Below are positions 15,592-24,258 of a DNA stretch of 64,000 bases, piece by piece. The notes under the pieces are model-generated. The model was not told where the DNA came from. It did no database searches and worked only from the letters and a program-made list of their open reading frames with translations. The translations under genes and the position numbers were made by a program. Each line of letters begins with the position of its first letter. Position 1 is the first letter of the stretch. The DNA is from Paenibacillus sp. L3-i20 (lineage in GTDB: Bacteria; Bacillota; Bacilli; Paenibacillales; Paenibacillaceae): NCBI RefSeq assembly GCF_022180385.2, contig NZ_BQME02000001.1, positions 1,757,678 through 1,821,677 of the forward strand, in the 5' to 3' direction.

Positions 15592-16893
15592 TTAATAGCG
15601 TACTGACATTTCTTCCATTAATTTAACTGCCTTTGCATTTTCGGGATGAATGGATAATGCTCTCTCCAAGTAATGCTTTGTATTCATTCGATCAGCCAGC
15701 TTCAGATATCCTTGTGCAACGGCAAAATTGATATCAAAATCGTCGAAGTTGTTTTCGATACAGAAGAGAAGCTCTTGTACCCCTTGTTGAACATTGCCCC
15801 CAAATTGTTCTGGTGTATTCAATAGTTTCATACCGTTGATACGGCGGACGAGTGTCCAATTAGGTGCTAATTTCAGAGCCAGTTTCGTTTCCTTCTCCAT
15901 TCGTGGCAACAGCTTCATTTTTAGAATTAGGCTGGAGCTCTCAAGCATAAGTCCGTAAGAGAGAGCAAGTAAGCCTCGTGCTTCTGGATGATTGGGTTCA
16001 AGAATGATGGCTTCTTGTAACAATGCCTGTGCTTTCTTGAAATCCTTGGCCTCCATGCATATTCTGCTTTCTTCGAGCAGCGTTCGAGTCTCGGGATTGT
16101 TAACCTCGAATCGGTGATCATGATGCAGTATTGTGTTGAGAGAGGCATCGCTGCTTGCCGAATCTGGACGTATAGTCGCTAAATCGGTATCGTTTGTTTT
16201 GCTTTCTATCTCTCTTAGTCCGAATGCATATTCAAGTGCCTTGGATGCTAGAACAGCCGTTGAGTCGATGCAGGGCAAGTCCGAATTATCCGAGTTGAGT
16301 GCGATCGATAATTCGGTACAACCTAGCAGAATAGCTTCACTTCCCTGCTGCTTAACCTCACGAATGACGGATAATAAATACTCTTGGGATACATTGCTGA
16401 CAAAACCGTTTAGCAACTCACTCGCAATAATATGATCAATTTTTTCATTCTGTTCGGTAGTGGGTTCGATGATATCGATGCCAAATTTATCGAATGCATC
16501 GTTATATATGCCGTACTCCGTGGTGGTGAAAGTTCCAAAGACAGTAAGTTTTTTTCTCCCCTGAAGGATGCATTCTTCGACTGTTAAATCAATAATATTT
16601 AATAAGGGGATGGGGGATTTCTCAAGGACTTTTCCATATGCATAATGGACAGTATTGGCTGCAATAACGGCAAATTCAGCCCCTGAGGCATGAACTCTCC
16701 CAATTGAATCCAATAAATTATGGACCAGTATATCGAAGTCCGCGACATTATAGTCAGAGTAGGAATGATTATGTACGGAGATCTGCGGATGGATTCCGTG
16801 CATATTCATTGACTCTACGGCAATTTGTTTATAACAGAGCGATGCTCCTACGGCCGTTACCCCGACAATTCCTACATGCTTCGGTTTGTTCAA
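15592..16893 (-). CDS. Aspartate/glutamate racemase-family protein fused to TPR domain
   Basis: A 433-residue fusion. Residues 1-235 form an Asp/Glu/hydantoin racemase domain. The second catalytic cysteine is present (ILLGCTELS, C192). The first is replaced: the usual CNTxH reads AANTVH (A79). Residues about 255-430 are helical and TPR-like, with repeats such as AKDFKKAQALLQEAIILEPN and HYLERALSIHPENAKAVKLM. Family members with one cysteine missing can racemise only one enantiomer or act as isomerases. The gene sits 15 bases from the CPBP gene and 22 bases from the CoA-ligase gene, inside the biosynthetic operon. A role with aspartate-derived precursors is possible but unproven. Confidence 0.75.
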   Translation of the reverse strand: MNKPKHVGIVGVTAVGASLCYKQIAVESMNMHGIHPQISVHNHSYSDYNVADFDILVHNLLDSIGRVHASGAEFAVIAANTVHYAYGKVLEKSPIPLLNIIDLTVEECILQGRKKLTVFGTFTTTEYGIYNDAFDKFGIDIIEPTTEQNEKIDHIIASELLNGFVSNVSQEYLLSVIREVKQQGSEAILLGCTELSIALNSDNSDLPCIDSTAVLASKALEYAFGLREIESKTNDTDLATIRPDSASSDASLNTILHHDHRFEVNNPETRTLLEESRICMEAKDFKKAQALLQEAIILEPNHPEARGLLALSYGLMLESSSLILKMKLLPRMEKETKLALKLAPNWTLVRRINGMKLLNTPEQFGGNVQQGVQELLFCIENNFDDFDINFAVAQGYLKLADRMNTKHYLERALSIHPENAKAVKLMEEMSVRY

Positions 16894-16907
16894 CGTATAT
16901 AACCCTC

Positions 16908-17735
16908 CTAAGGTAAAAATTGACGATGAATAAAGCTAAAAAACATCCAAAAGTTCAAAACAAAATGAAAAATTAGAATCGGCAGTAAACCACCGCTTCT
17001 TATTACCAATGCACCCATATACATTCCTCCTGCGGCATACGCCAAACATACGAGCCATGGCAAGCCGAAGGAGTAATGGTACAAGCCAAAAATCGTACTA
17101 ATTACGATAAGTCCAGTTTTTTCACCAAAAAATTTGATATATCTCGGCATGATGAGTCCGCGCCAAACAGTTTCTTCAAGAACGGAGTTCACAAAAGCAA
17201 ACAAAAAGGAATACATCACGACTTTCATGATATTGCCGGATATAAAGATTGAATAATCGATAAATGCGAGAAAGACAATAATATTAGCCGAGGAGGCGAT
17301 TAGTACGAACTTCCACACCGGGACGTTATCACCATACCAAATAAATGGCAGCTTAATAATGGCCCGGAAATTGCCTACCGCTGGGCGGGGTAGCTTTTCT
17401 TTTAGTCCTGCAATAAGTAGAATCATGCCAAGCACATAGACAAGAAGGTAGAGGCGATTTAGTATTAGCACCATCTCATGGGAAAGGCCGAAGTTTTCTA
17501 ATATAGTGCTTTCATATCCAACAACCATCGCTAGATTACCTGCTGATATTACTGCAATTGTGCCTAGTATGGATTTGAACCGACGAGGTACGACGAAAAC
17601 AGAGACGGACAGTACAAGGACAAGCATTGCCCCCCATCTTATATCCGCCAAAAGGCTTCCTATCGTGACAAAGATGAGAAACATGATGAAGGTGAAGTTT
17701 AACAAGCTATTGGCATTACCTGCACGGTTGCTCAT
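16908..17735 (-). CDS. CPBP-family intramembrane metalloprotease
   Basis: A 275-residue protein with about eight transmembrane helices. The CPBP/ABI signatures are complete: NSVLEETVWRGL (E187, E188, R192), FGLYHYSFG (H220) and LIFHFVLN (H257). These proteases occur often in peptide-antibiotic and secondary-metabolite clusters, where they serve in self-immunity or processing. Its ATG overlaps the stop of the chorismate-lyase-like gene by four bases, so it is certainly part of this operon. In a cluster without a precursor peptide, immunity is the more likely role. This is inference. Confidence 0.85.
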   Translation of the reverse strand: MSNRAGNANSLLNFTFIMFLIFVTIGSLLADIRWGAMLVLVLSVSVFVVPRRFKSILGTIAVISAGNLAMVVGYESTILENFGLSHEMVLILNRLYLLVYVLGMILLIAGLKEKLPRPAVGNFRAIIKLPFIWYGDNVPVWKFVLIASSANIIVFLAFIDYSIFISGNIMKVVMYSFLFAFVNSVLEETVWRGLIMPRYIKFFGEKTGLIVISTIFGLYHYSFGLPWLVCLAYAAGGMYMGALVIRSGGLLPILIFHFVLNFWMFFSFIHRQFLP

Positions 17736-18307
17736 CGTACCTTCTCCAACTCAGTCAAACTCATGTCTCTGGAGCGAAGATAGCACTCTACCAATTTGGG
17801 GTTGAAGTACTCCAGCAATTCCATGCCTGATTCTTCATAACCGGAGAAATGAACCGAGTAGGTCTTATAGGGAACCATGGTGCTTTGTTTAGAAAATTGT
17901 GTATCCACAGGCGTACCCTTCAGGTTAATTGTTTCGTCTGGCGACCGCCAACCGGAAGATTTAACTGTCCTTCGGCTAAATACGTTCAGCTTTTTTATGA
18001 TTTTACCTATCGGTTTATTTTCTTGCAGCAGTTCATCCAGCAAATCCTTAGGCATGAACTCTGGCTTCAGGAATACGAAATTATGTGAAATGGCAGTGCC
18101 GAATGAATCGAGAAGAACGGACTCTCTATAAATCATATTGAGGTCCGCAATGCTCGGCTGCATAACTTCCTGCCGTATGATCATTGGAGTCAAGGAGTCA
18201 TTGACTATGGTCTCCAACAGATCAGTTGTTCTGCCATCAGAAACCATAACCAGCTCAAAGATCAATGCGGATACGGAGTCGCGGGGCGCTTGATCGAAAT
18301 CCCCCAT
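17732..18307 (-). CDS. Chorismate lyase-like protein (DUF98/UbiC-like)
   Basis: This 191-residue protein resembles the chorismate pyruvate-lyase family that includes mycobacterial Rv2949c. Segments SDGRTTDLLETIVNDSLTPM, RESVLLDSFGTAISHNFVFL and ENKPIGKIIKKLNVFSRR match the conserved order of that family. The reaction is chorismate to 4-hydroxybenzoate plus pyruvate. I start at ATG 18307, 9 bases after AAGGAGG; the TTG at 18331 precedes that motif. It lies between the ABC permease and the CPBP protease in the operon and would supply the second aromatic acid of the predicted product. Similarity is judged by eye; a profile search would settle it. Confidence 0.65.
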   Translation of the reverse strand: MGDFDQAPRDSVSALIFELVMVSDGRTTDLLETIVNDSLTPMIIRQEVMQPSIADLNMIYRESVLLDSFGTAISHNFVFLKPEFMPKDLLDELLQENKPIGKIIKKLNVFSRRTVKSSGWRSPDETINLKGTPVDTQFSKQSTMVPYKTYSVHFSGYEESGMELLEYFNPKLVECYLRSRDMSLTELEKVR

Positions 18308-18331
18308 AATGTCATACCTCCTTGTTAACAA

Positions 18332-19507
18332 TCAATTAAATCGGTTTCTCCATATGCCTATTGTTAAAAATGCAGCTCCAAACCCCAGTAACGCCAGCAC
18401 ATTAGGCCATACAGCCTCGATTCCCAGCCCCCTTACCAACACATCCTGATATCCAGTTAATGCCCATGCATGGGGGGTGATCAGTGCAATTGTTTGCATT
18501 ACATCGGGCATTACAAACAAGGGAACCATTGTACCTCCGAGTGCAGCCAATGTGAGAATGATCATGACGGATGCTCCGGAGATTTGAGCCTCAGTCTTAA
18601 ATAAAGCTGCAATCATCATAGCCATACAAGTACTCGCCCATACGAGTGCAATCGAAACGAAGATGAGTCCTCCTATTGACGAACCTAGCTGCATACCAAA
18701 TACTACATAACCTATGGTAAACAACAAAAGCACCTGAATCAGTCCCAAGAGAAAATTAGGAATCATTTTGCCAACAAACAGTGTTGTTCTGCTTATCGGC
18801 GAGCTTAGTATCCTTCTGAAGGTACCTTCATTTTTCTCCTGAATGAACGAACGTCCGGCAAACATCACGATAAAAAATGCAAACATAACTGTATATCCGG
18901 GGACATTCTGTGTTAAGGCATTTGGTTTGGGTGCTTCTATTCCGTTGGTTGATGCGGTTAAATCGAGCGCTACTATTGGTTTGGACATATCCTGCTGTAT
19001 TTGCATGAATATTTCCTTTTTGTCGGGAGCAGCATTTGCTGCCCTGAAAGATAGCGAGTAAGAGGAGATTGCCCCCTTAAGGGCTTGTCCGATTATATCA
19101 ACTACGCTACTTTGCGCTTGGTCCTGATATGCCGCAAGAGCGATGTTCTTGCCCTCATGCAAGCTTGCGGCGAATCCTGCTGGAATGATGAAGCCTATAG
19201 GATAGTCTCCATCTTGTACACGTTTCGCCAAAACTTCCTCTGTCAGTTTTTTTCCTTCGACTTCGGTCAGTATGGATAACGTACCGTTAAGCTGCAACTG
19301 TTGCACCAATGCTTGAGATTCCTTCGAGATGTCATTGTCCATCACCAGAACTTCAAAGACCTTCTCGGAATCATCCTCGTACATAGGTTTTAGTGCGAAG
19401 CTCATTACGCTGATGAACATAATAGGGAGCAGGAAGAGAACAACAAGAGCCCCACGGTCTTTGAACAGCAGTCGCAAGTCCTTCTTAACCAATGAGAATA
19501 AAACCAC
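18332..19507 (-). CDS. ABC-2 type exporter permease
   Basis: A 391-residue permease of the ABC-2/YhgE-like class. One N-terminal transmembrane helix (about 20-40) is followed by a large extracytoplasmic region (about 45-210) and five C-terminal helices (about 215-390). The conserved turn FRRILSSPISRTTLFVGKMI occurs near residue 235. GTG start with AGGAGGGC upstream. It pairs with the ATPase gene directly upstream. The pair probably exports the aromatic product or protects the host from it. Confidence 0.85.
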   Translation of the reverse strand: MVLFSLVKKDLRLLFKDRGALVVLFLLPIMFISVMSFALKPMYEDDSEKVFEVLVMDNDISKESQALVQQLQLNGTLSILTEVEGKKLTEEVLAKRVQDGDYPIGFIIPAGFAASLHEGKNIALAAYQDQAQSSVVDIIGQALKGAISSYSLSFRAANAAPDKKEIFMQIQQDMSKPIVALDLTASTNGIEAPKPNALTQNVPGYTVMFAFFIVMFAGRSFIQEKNEGTFRRILSSPISRTTLFVGKMIPNFLLGLIQVLLLFTIGYVVFGMQLGSSIGGLIFVSIALVWASTCMAMMIAALFKTEAQISGASVMIILTLAALGGTMVPLFVMPDVMQTIALITPHAWALTGYQDVLVRGLGIEAVWPNVLALLGFGAAFLTIGIWRNRFN

Positions 19508-19517
19508 GTTCGCCCTC

Positions 19518-20459
19518 CTATTCTCTAAGTTTTTTCCCCGTTAGCTTCAGAAACAATGTTTCCAAAGTAGGCGGGAGAATATTTAGCTGAACCATTTTAC
19601 ATTGATGTTCTTCAAGACAATCTAATATCTTTTTAAGCGCATTTTTGGAATCCTTTACTAACATGGTCACCACTTGTTTGTCCAAATCTGCTTCAGCAAT
19701 GTCACTCAAATTACGAAGTTTCTGCAACACCGTATCGAAACGATCTTGATCACCTTCGAGCTCGAAGGACAACAATCCATCATAAACTTGCGATACAAGT
19801 TGCTTAATTGAATCCATCACGAGAATACGGCCACTGTCCATAATAGCTGCACGATCACATAGCAGATTTACCTCTTCCATGTAGTGCGTTGTATAGAGAA
19901 TGGTCATGCCCTCATTACTCATCTGCCGAATCAATTCGTAGATATGGTTTCTTGATTGGGGATCGATGCCCACGGTTGGTTCGTCCATGAACAGCACCTC
20001 AGGGTCATGTAGAATAGAGGCAGCTATATTTAGTCGTCGCTTCATTCCTCCCGAGTAGTTGCGGACTGGTTCCTTGGCCCGCTCGGTTAATCCGACGCGC
20101 TCTAGCACTTCCTTTACCTTTTGGGTTAATCGCGGTTTGCTCATAGAGTAGAGAGATCCGAAGAAGTGTAGATTCTCGTAAGCATTAAGTCCGTCATACA
20201 GGGCAATTTCTTGAGGTACGACGCCAATCTTCCCTTTGATTACTTTTTCATTCTCTTGAATGTCATCGCCAGAAATAAAAATTTGACCGCTCGTGGGACG
20301 AATTTGGCAGCTAAGCATGGAAATTGTCGTGCTTTTCCCTGCTCCATTCGGCCCAAGCAACCCAAATATTTCTCCTTTTTCGAGAGAAAAGCTGATGCCG
20401 TTTACGACCATTGTATGATTAAAGCTTTTGATCAGGTTCTCGCATCTTAACGTTATCAC
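19518..20459 (-). CDS. ABC exporter ATPase
   Basis: A 313-residue ATPase with Walker [10 protein letters not shown], signature [12 protein letters not shown], Walker [13 protein letters not shown] and the H-loop in [10 protein letters not shown]. The C-terminal region (about 225-313) is the DrrA-like extension. I prefer the GTG at 20459, nine bases after GGGAGGG; a TTG at 20477 overlaps that motif. It partners with the ABC-2 permease at 18332-19507 and lies 33 bases downstream of the third PaaK-like gene. Confidence 0.9.
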   Translation of the reverse strand: MITLRCENLIKSFNHTMVVNGISFSLEKGEIFGLLGPNGAGKSTTISMLSCQIRPTSGQIFISGDDIQENEKVIKGKIGVVPQEIALYDGLNAYENLHFFGSLYSMSKPRLTQKVKEVLERVGLTERAKEPVRNYSGGMKRRLNIAASILHDPEVLFMDEPTVGIDPQSRNHIYELIRQMSNEGMTILYTTHYMEEVNLLCDRAAIMDSGRILVMDSIKQLVSQVYDGLLSFELEGDQDRFDTVLQKLRNLSDIAEADLDKQVVTMLVKDSKNALKKILDCLEEHQCKMVQLNILPPTLETLFLKLTGKKLRE

Positions 20460-20492
20460 TTGCGCGCTCCCTCCCAAATGAACGTGAATATT

Positions 20493-21719
20493 TCAAATAA
20501 TATAAACAGGTTTGAGGCTAGAATCCCGCTGCACTAGCCGCGTCCGATCTAATAGCATACCTGTCTGATCGACAACGCTTACTCCTAATCCCCAAGAAGA
20601 TGCAAGATGTTCTTCCGTCTCCTTCTTGTTCCAAGAGGAATCCGACATGTCCATATGAATCTCAAGCCCACCCCCGAGTTGGCGGCAATTCCATGCAGCT
20701 GGAACATTCGTTAGGGAATATATACCCTCGTGAATGTCTTTGGCGGTCAAACGAGTGTCATCAATTTGAATCATATCTTTGACCCGTCCATGGTGAGTCA
20801 GAACTCTCCCAGTATGACCGCACAAGCAAGCTTCAGCATTAAAGGTGACGAGATCTTCGTTCACATAACGCAGTAATGGAGAGCCCTCGTGGGATAATGT
20901 GGTAACTAACAGTTGGCCGATTTCGGAATGATTAATAGGATTGGTCGAATTCAGCTCCAACAATTCAAGATAGAAATCTTCCTCCGAGATATGCAAGCGA
21001 CCATGGGAGCACATTGTCGCAATATTTCCTGTTTCCGTGGATCCGAAGAAGTTATAGACGGGCACTCCCCATAATTTCTCAACATGTCGCTTGCGCGCAT
21101 CGGCGAAGAGCTCCCCGGCTACCCAAATAGCGCGCAGATTAGGGAAGGCTTGGGCGCAATCGAATCCCAGAAGTCTCGCCGTCTCAGCAAGAAGTTCCAT
21201 TTCACGCGGAAGCCCGGCGATTATTGTGCATTCCAGCTGTCCGATCAGTTCAAGTACCTTCGGATAATGAGTAATAGTGTTCCGACTACTTGAAGGAACG
21301 ATACCTGCGCCTGCCTGCCAAGCCGCTTCCTGAATTAGAAAAGCGGGCAAAGCAAGCGCATAGGGGAATCGATTCAATACCAAATCGTGAGAAGTCAAGC
21401 CACTACCCGTACGGCGAAGCTGCGAACCGCCTTGGACAAGGTCATTTCGGGTAAACCATGCAATGCTTGGAATGCCTGAGGAACCCGATGATTCATGATA
21501 TTGAGCGATCTCTTCCTTACTCGCAGCCAATATCCCCCACTGCCCAGCTTCGCGGAGTTCACTTTTAGTCGTAACAGGTAGACGGCGAATGTCTTCAAGG
21601 GTCATATCTTCCAGATCTATGTCACATAGTTTGTTTCGATAGAGTGGTGAATTCGTAATTCTTTTCATGAGATGTCGGAACCGGTTGCTATGAATTTCGC
21701 TGTATTCGTTAGCTATCAT
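20493..21719 (-). CDS. PaaK-like adenylate-forming ligase 3
   Basis: A 408-residue enzyme of the phenylacetate-CoA ligase type. The ATP-binding loop is HESSGSSGIPSIAW. The second motif NFFGSTETGNIATMC is followed by LLRYVNEDLVTF and the zinc-site-like ACLCGHTGRVLTHHGR. The C-terminal lid domain is shorter than in the other two copies and divergent. I use ATG 21719, eight bases after AAGGAG; the TTG at 21758 overlaps the upstream stop but lacks its own site. It is the most divergent of the three PaaK-like genes in the operon, so it may act on a different acid or as an amide-forming enzyme. Substrate unknown. Confidence 0.75.
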   Translation of the reverse strand: MIANEYSEIHSNRFRHLMKRITNSPLYRNKLCDIDLEDMTLEDIRRLPVTTKSELREAGQWGILAASKEEIAQYHESSGSSGIPSIAWFTRNDLVQGGSQLRRTGSGLTSHDLVLNRFPYALALPAFLIQEAAWQAGAGIVPSSSRNTITHYPKVLELIGQLECTIIAGLPREMELLAETARLLGFDCAQAFPNLRAIWVAGELFADARKRHVEKLWGVPVYNFFGSTETGNIATMCSHGRLHISEEDFYLELLELNSTNPINHSEIGQLLVTTLSHEGSPLLRYVNEDLVTFNAEACLCGHTGRVLTHHGRVKDMIQIDDTRLTAKDIHEGIYSLTNVPAAWNCRQLGGGLEIHMDMSDSSWNKKETEEHLASSWGLGVSVVDQTGMLLDRTRLVQRDSSLKPVYII

Positions 21720-21754
21720 TCCATATTCTCCTTGCCGATGTTGATAGGATCTAT

Positions 21755-22873
21755 TCAACGTTCGGTAATGGTTTCCGTAATTTTAACGCCGACATGCCTG
21801 CCTGGTTCACATACATAAGCGAGAATAGAGTCGCCTTCTTGGAAGGTGGTGGCGCTTTTTGGCTGGCGATCACCATCAAATATGCGGATATGCCAGTCGT
21901 CCTGCACGATTGTGTTAATTGTTTGCCCTTCGTACTCCGCTTCAATTAGCAACAATGGTCTAACCTCTATCTTCATTCGTCCGACGTTCACAGTGCGAGC
22001 ATTGCCATCATAGTCAACCGCGAGCACTTGCGTACCAACCTTCATGTCTGTAATATATTCCGTCATCCCTCCTGGGCACCATACATAGGAGTGAACAGCT
22101 CCAGCATTAACTCGGAATGGTCGAGTATTCATATAAGGTAAATAGTGAGTTTCACTACATACCAGCAGACCTCCTGACGATGTCGATCCTATTACCATGC
22201 TTTCCTTTTCCGTAAGTAAGCTGGTCGTATCGATACAAGCCCTTTCGCCGGCTCCGATATGTGTGACTTTTTTGACTGTTGCCTTTACAATTTCGAGCTT
22301 TTCCAGACGGCTCTTTGACACGATCTCATTCATAGATACAATTTCTCCAATCGATTCACTTGCAAGCAACACTCCATCTGATCCACTTTCCATGACATCG
22401 GAAGAAATACGGCCGTTCTCCGCGTTACGAACCTGCTTGAGTATTTCAACATTTTCCCGTTGTAATTTGGCTAAGACAAGTTCGAGCGGTATATTGGTGT
22501 CGTCCTTGAATTCAAGAATCAGATACGGATTGTCCTTGCCCATATCGCAAGCTTTATTCATCGTTTCTTGATCATTAATTTTTACATACCATCCGGTCTT
22601 TAGACCCATCCTTTTTATAGTTTCGAGTATGGATAGGTTTTCTGATATCCAAATACATTTCATTTTTACTTGTTCGTCCAATTGCTCTATTTCATCGATT
22701 TCTTTAATCATGACAGCAGTTGTAAGGCGCTCGGAAATCGGATATTTCTCCACCTGGTGAGGATTAAGCAAAACGGCATGGAAGCAGCTTTGCTGATTCA
22801 CCAGCGCAATGCAGTCTCCAAAATTGTTGTCGATAACTGTTCTTGCATCATACCAGACCTTTTTGTTATTCAT
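21755..22873 (-). CDS. 3-dehydroquinate synthase II-family enzyme (GriH/AsuA1-like, AHBA synthesis)
   Basis: A 372-residue member of the archaeal-type 3-dehydroquinate synthase family. Its hallmark region TRPFRVNAGAVHSYV is followed by MKVGTQVLAVDYDGNARTVN and GRMKIEVRPLLLIEAEYEG. In archaea it cyclises 2-amino-3,7-dideoxy-heptulosonate. In several bacteria the same family (GriH and relatives) works with a GriI-type aldolase to form 3-amino-4-hydroxybenzoate. The matching aldolase gene is in this operon (26442-27251). This pairing is strong evidence for amino-hydroxybenzoate synthesis rather than a housekeeping shikimate step, which in this phylum uses standard AroB. GAGGG lies upstream of the ATG. 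Confidence 0.85.
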   Translation of the reverse strand: MNNKKVWYDARTVIDNNFGDCIALVNQQSCFHAVLLNPHQVEKYPISERLTTAVMIKEIDEIEQLDEQVKMKCIWISENLSILETIKRMGLKTGWYVKINDQETMNKACDMGKDNPYLILEFKDDTNIPLELVLAKLQRENVEILKQVRNAENGRISSDVMESGSDGVLLASESIGEIVSMNEIVSKSRLEKLEIVKATVKKVTHIGAGERACIDTTSLLTEKESMVIGSTSSGGLLVCSETHYLPYMNTRPFRVNAGAVHSYVWCPGGMTEYITDMKVGTQVLAVDYDGNARTVNVGRMKIEVRPLLLIEAEYEGQTINTIVQDDWHIRIFDGDRQPKSATTFQEGDSILAYVCEPGRHVGVKITETITER

Positions 22874-22904
22874 CGCTCACGTACCCTCTTTATCCATGTG
22901 TATT

Positions 22905-24236
22905 TTATTCCGTTTCCTTCCATACCCGTACTACTTTCCCCGGAACGGTAGGAATCGCTTCAACGATTTTGACGGTTACTCTCTGATTTAAGAAATATTC
23001 GAAGCGGTTAACGATAGTTTGGATTAATGATTCTTCATCTACTGATTCTTTTTCTTTCAGTAACTCGATGGTCAACTCATGGCCTCGTGTTAAGAAACGA
23101 TAGTTATTTCCCGTTCCAGCAATGCTCATTAGAAGATCTTCCAAATAAAATGGAGAGTAACTTCCGAACTTCAATTTGATTTGATCGTTGCTTCGTCCTC
23201 TTAAATGAACTTTGGGAAGTGATACTCCGCATTTGCAAAGCCCGTATTCCATGTAGCCTAAATCTCCAGTTCGATAACGGATTAAAGGCATGCCTTCCCG
23301 CAGCAAAGTCGTAATGACAATCTCCCCGGTATGCCCCGGACCAAGTGTTCGACCGTTTAAGGGGTCGATAATCTCCATATGAACGTGGCCTTCAGGAACA
23401 TGAAAGCCGTTTTGGTGTATGCATTCAATTCCGAGCAACATGGTCTCCAGAGATCCATAAATGATAGTGGCATTTGCGTTCCAGTATTTTTCAATCTTTT
23501 GTCGGAGTGCATGTGAGACACCTTCCCCCGTTAACAGCACCGTCGCAATTTGAAGATCACTTGAAGGATTGATGCCCATCCGAAGAGCAGTTTCAAATAA
23601 GGAAATAGCATAGGATGGGGTAGTGACTAGTATGGAAGGTTGTATGGTCATCATAAATTCCAAAGCCTTTTCGGGGGAAGAGTAAGCTCCTCCTTTACCA
23701 AGTGGGAGCACTGTGCACTGGAGCATATGCTGGAACTCAGAGTGAAACGACATAGCGGAAGAACTCATTTCATACGGTAAGCAATTCGCAACAATCGTGT
23801 TCCGGATATGACCGAATAACGAGGGATGTTGAGGAGCTATGTAGTAATCGAACATTTCCCTCAAGGTATGACCCACATAGATCGGTTTTCCCCCCGTTGT
23901 GCCTGTTGAGCAGTACAATTGAGCCAATTGTGCGTTGCAGATTACTGATCGGAAATTGTCCCTCAAGTCATCCTTTGTAACAAAGGGAATGGTCTTGAAG
24001 CCCTCCCAATTGATAGTTTCTCCGCTATACCCAGAATCCGCTAATCTTTGAAAATAGAAATCATTGCAAGAAAACACATACTCTATCAAATGATTAAGAA
24101 TATCTAATTGATAACTTTCCATTACACTTCTGTTCAAAGTTTCAACTGATTTGCCTTGCTGATCCAGATCGGAGAACCATTGCATGTACTTTTCCATATT
24201 TCTGGGACGGACAGTTTGAGCTCCATTTTTCAACAT
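22905..24236 (-). CDS. PaaK-like adenylate-forming ligase 2
   Basis: A 443-residue phenylacetate-CoA ligase-like enzyme. Motifs are YCSTGTTGGKPIYVG (ATP loop), IIYGSLETMLLGIEC, LIRYRTGDLGYMEYGLCKCG and HLRGRSNDQIKL, with the C-terminal lid ending GKVVRVWKE, where the lysine is the probable catalytic residue. GAGGAGG lies seven bases from the ATG. It is clearly paralogous to the gene at 25049-26422, with the same domain order and shared blocks such as LTGEGVSHALRQKIEKYW versus ITGEGCSPQFRKRLEDWW. It probably activates one of the two aromatic acids predicted for this operon. Confidence 0.8.
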   Translation of the reverse strand: MLKNGAQTVRPRNMEKYMQWFSDLDQQGKSVETLNRSVMESYQLDILNHLIEYVFSCNDFYFQRLADSGYSGETINWEGFKTIPFVTKDDLRDNFRSVICNAQLAQLYCSTGTTGGKPIYVGHTLREMFDYYIAPQHPSLFGHIRNTIVANCLPYEMSSSAMSFHSEFQHMLQCTVLPLGKGGAYSSPEKALEFMMTIQPSILVTTPSYAISLFETALRMGINPSSDLQIATVLLTGEGVSHALRQKIEKYWNANATIIYGSLETMLLGIECIHQNGFHVPEGHVHMEIIDPLNGRTLGPGHTGEIVITTLLREGMPLIRYRTGDLGYMEYGLCKCGVSLPKVHLRGRSNDQIKLKFGSYSPFYLEDLLMSIAGTGNNYRFLTRGHELTIELLKEKESVDEESLIQTIVNRFEYFLNQRVTVKIVEAIPTVPGKVVRVWKETE

Positions 24237-24258
24237 GCTCGGGCCTCCTCTTCACATT

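Noticed and set aside
21755..22873. Housekeeping shikimate-pathway role for the DHQ synthase II gene
   Set aside because: Firmicutes use standard AroB, and the gene is embedded with a GriI-like aldolase and aryl ligases.
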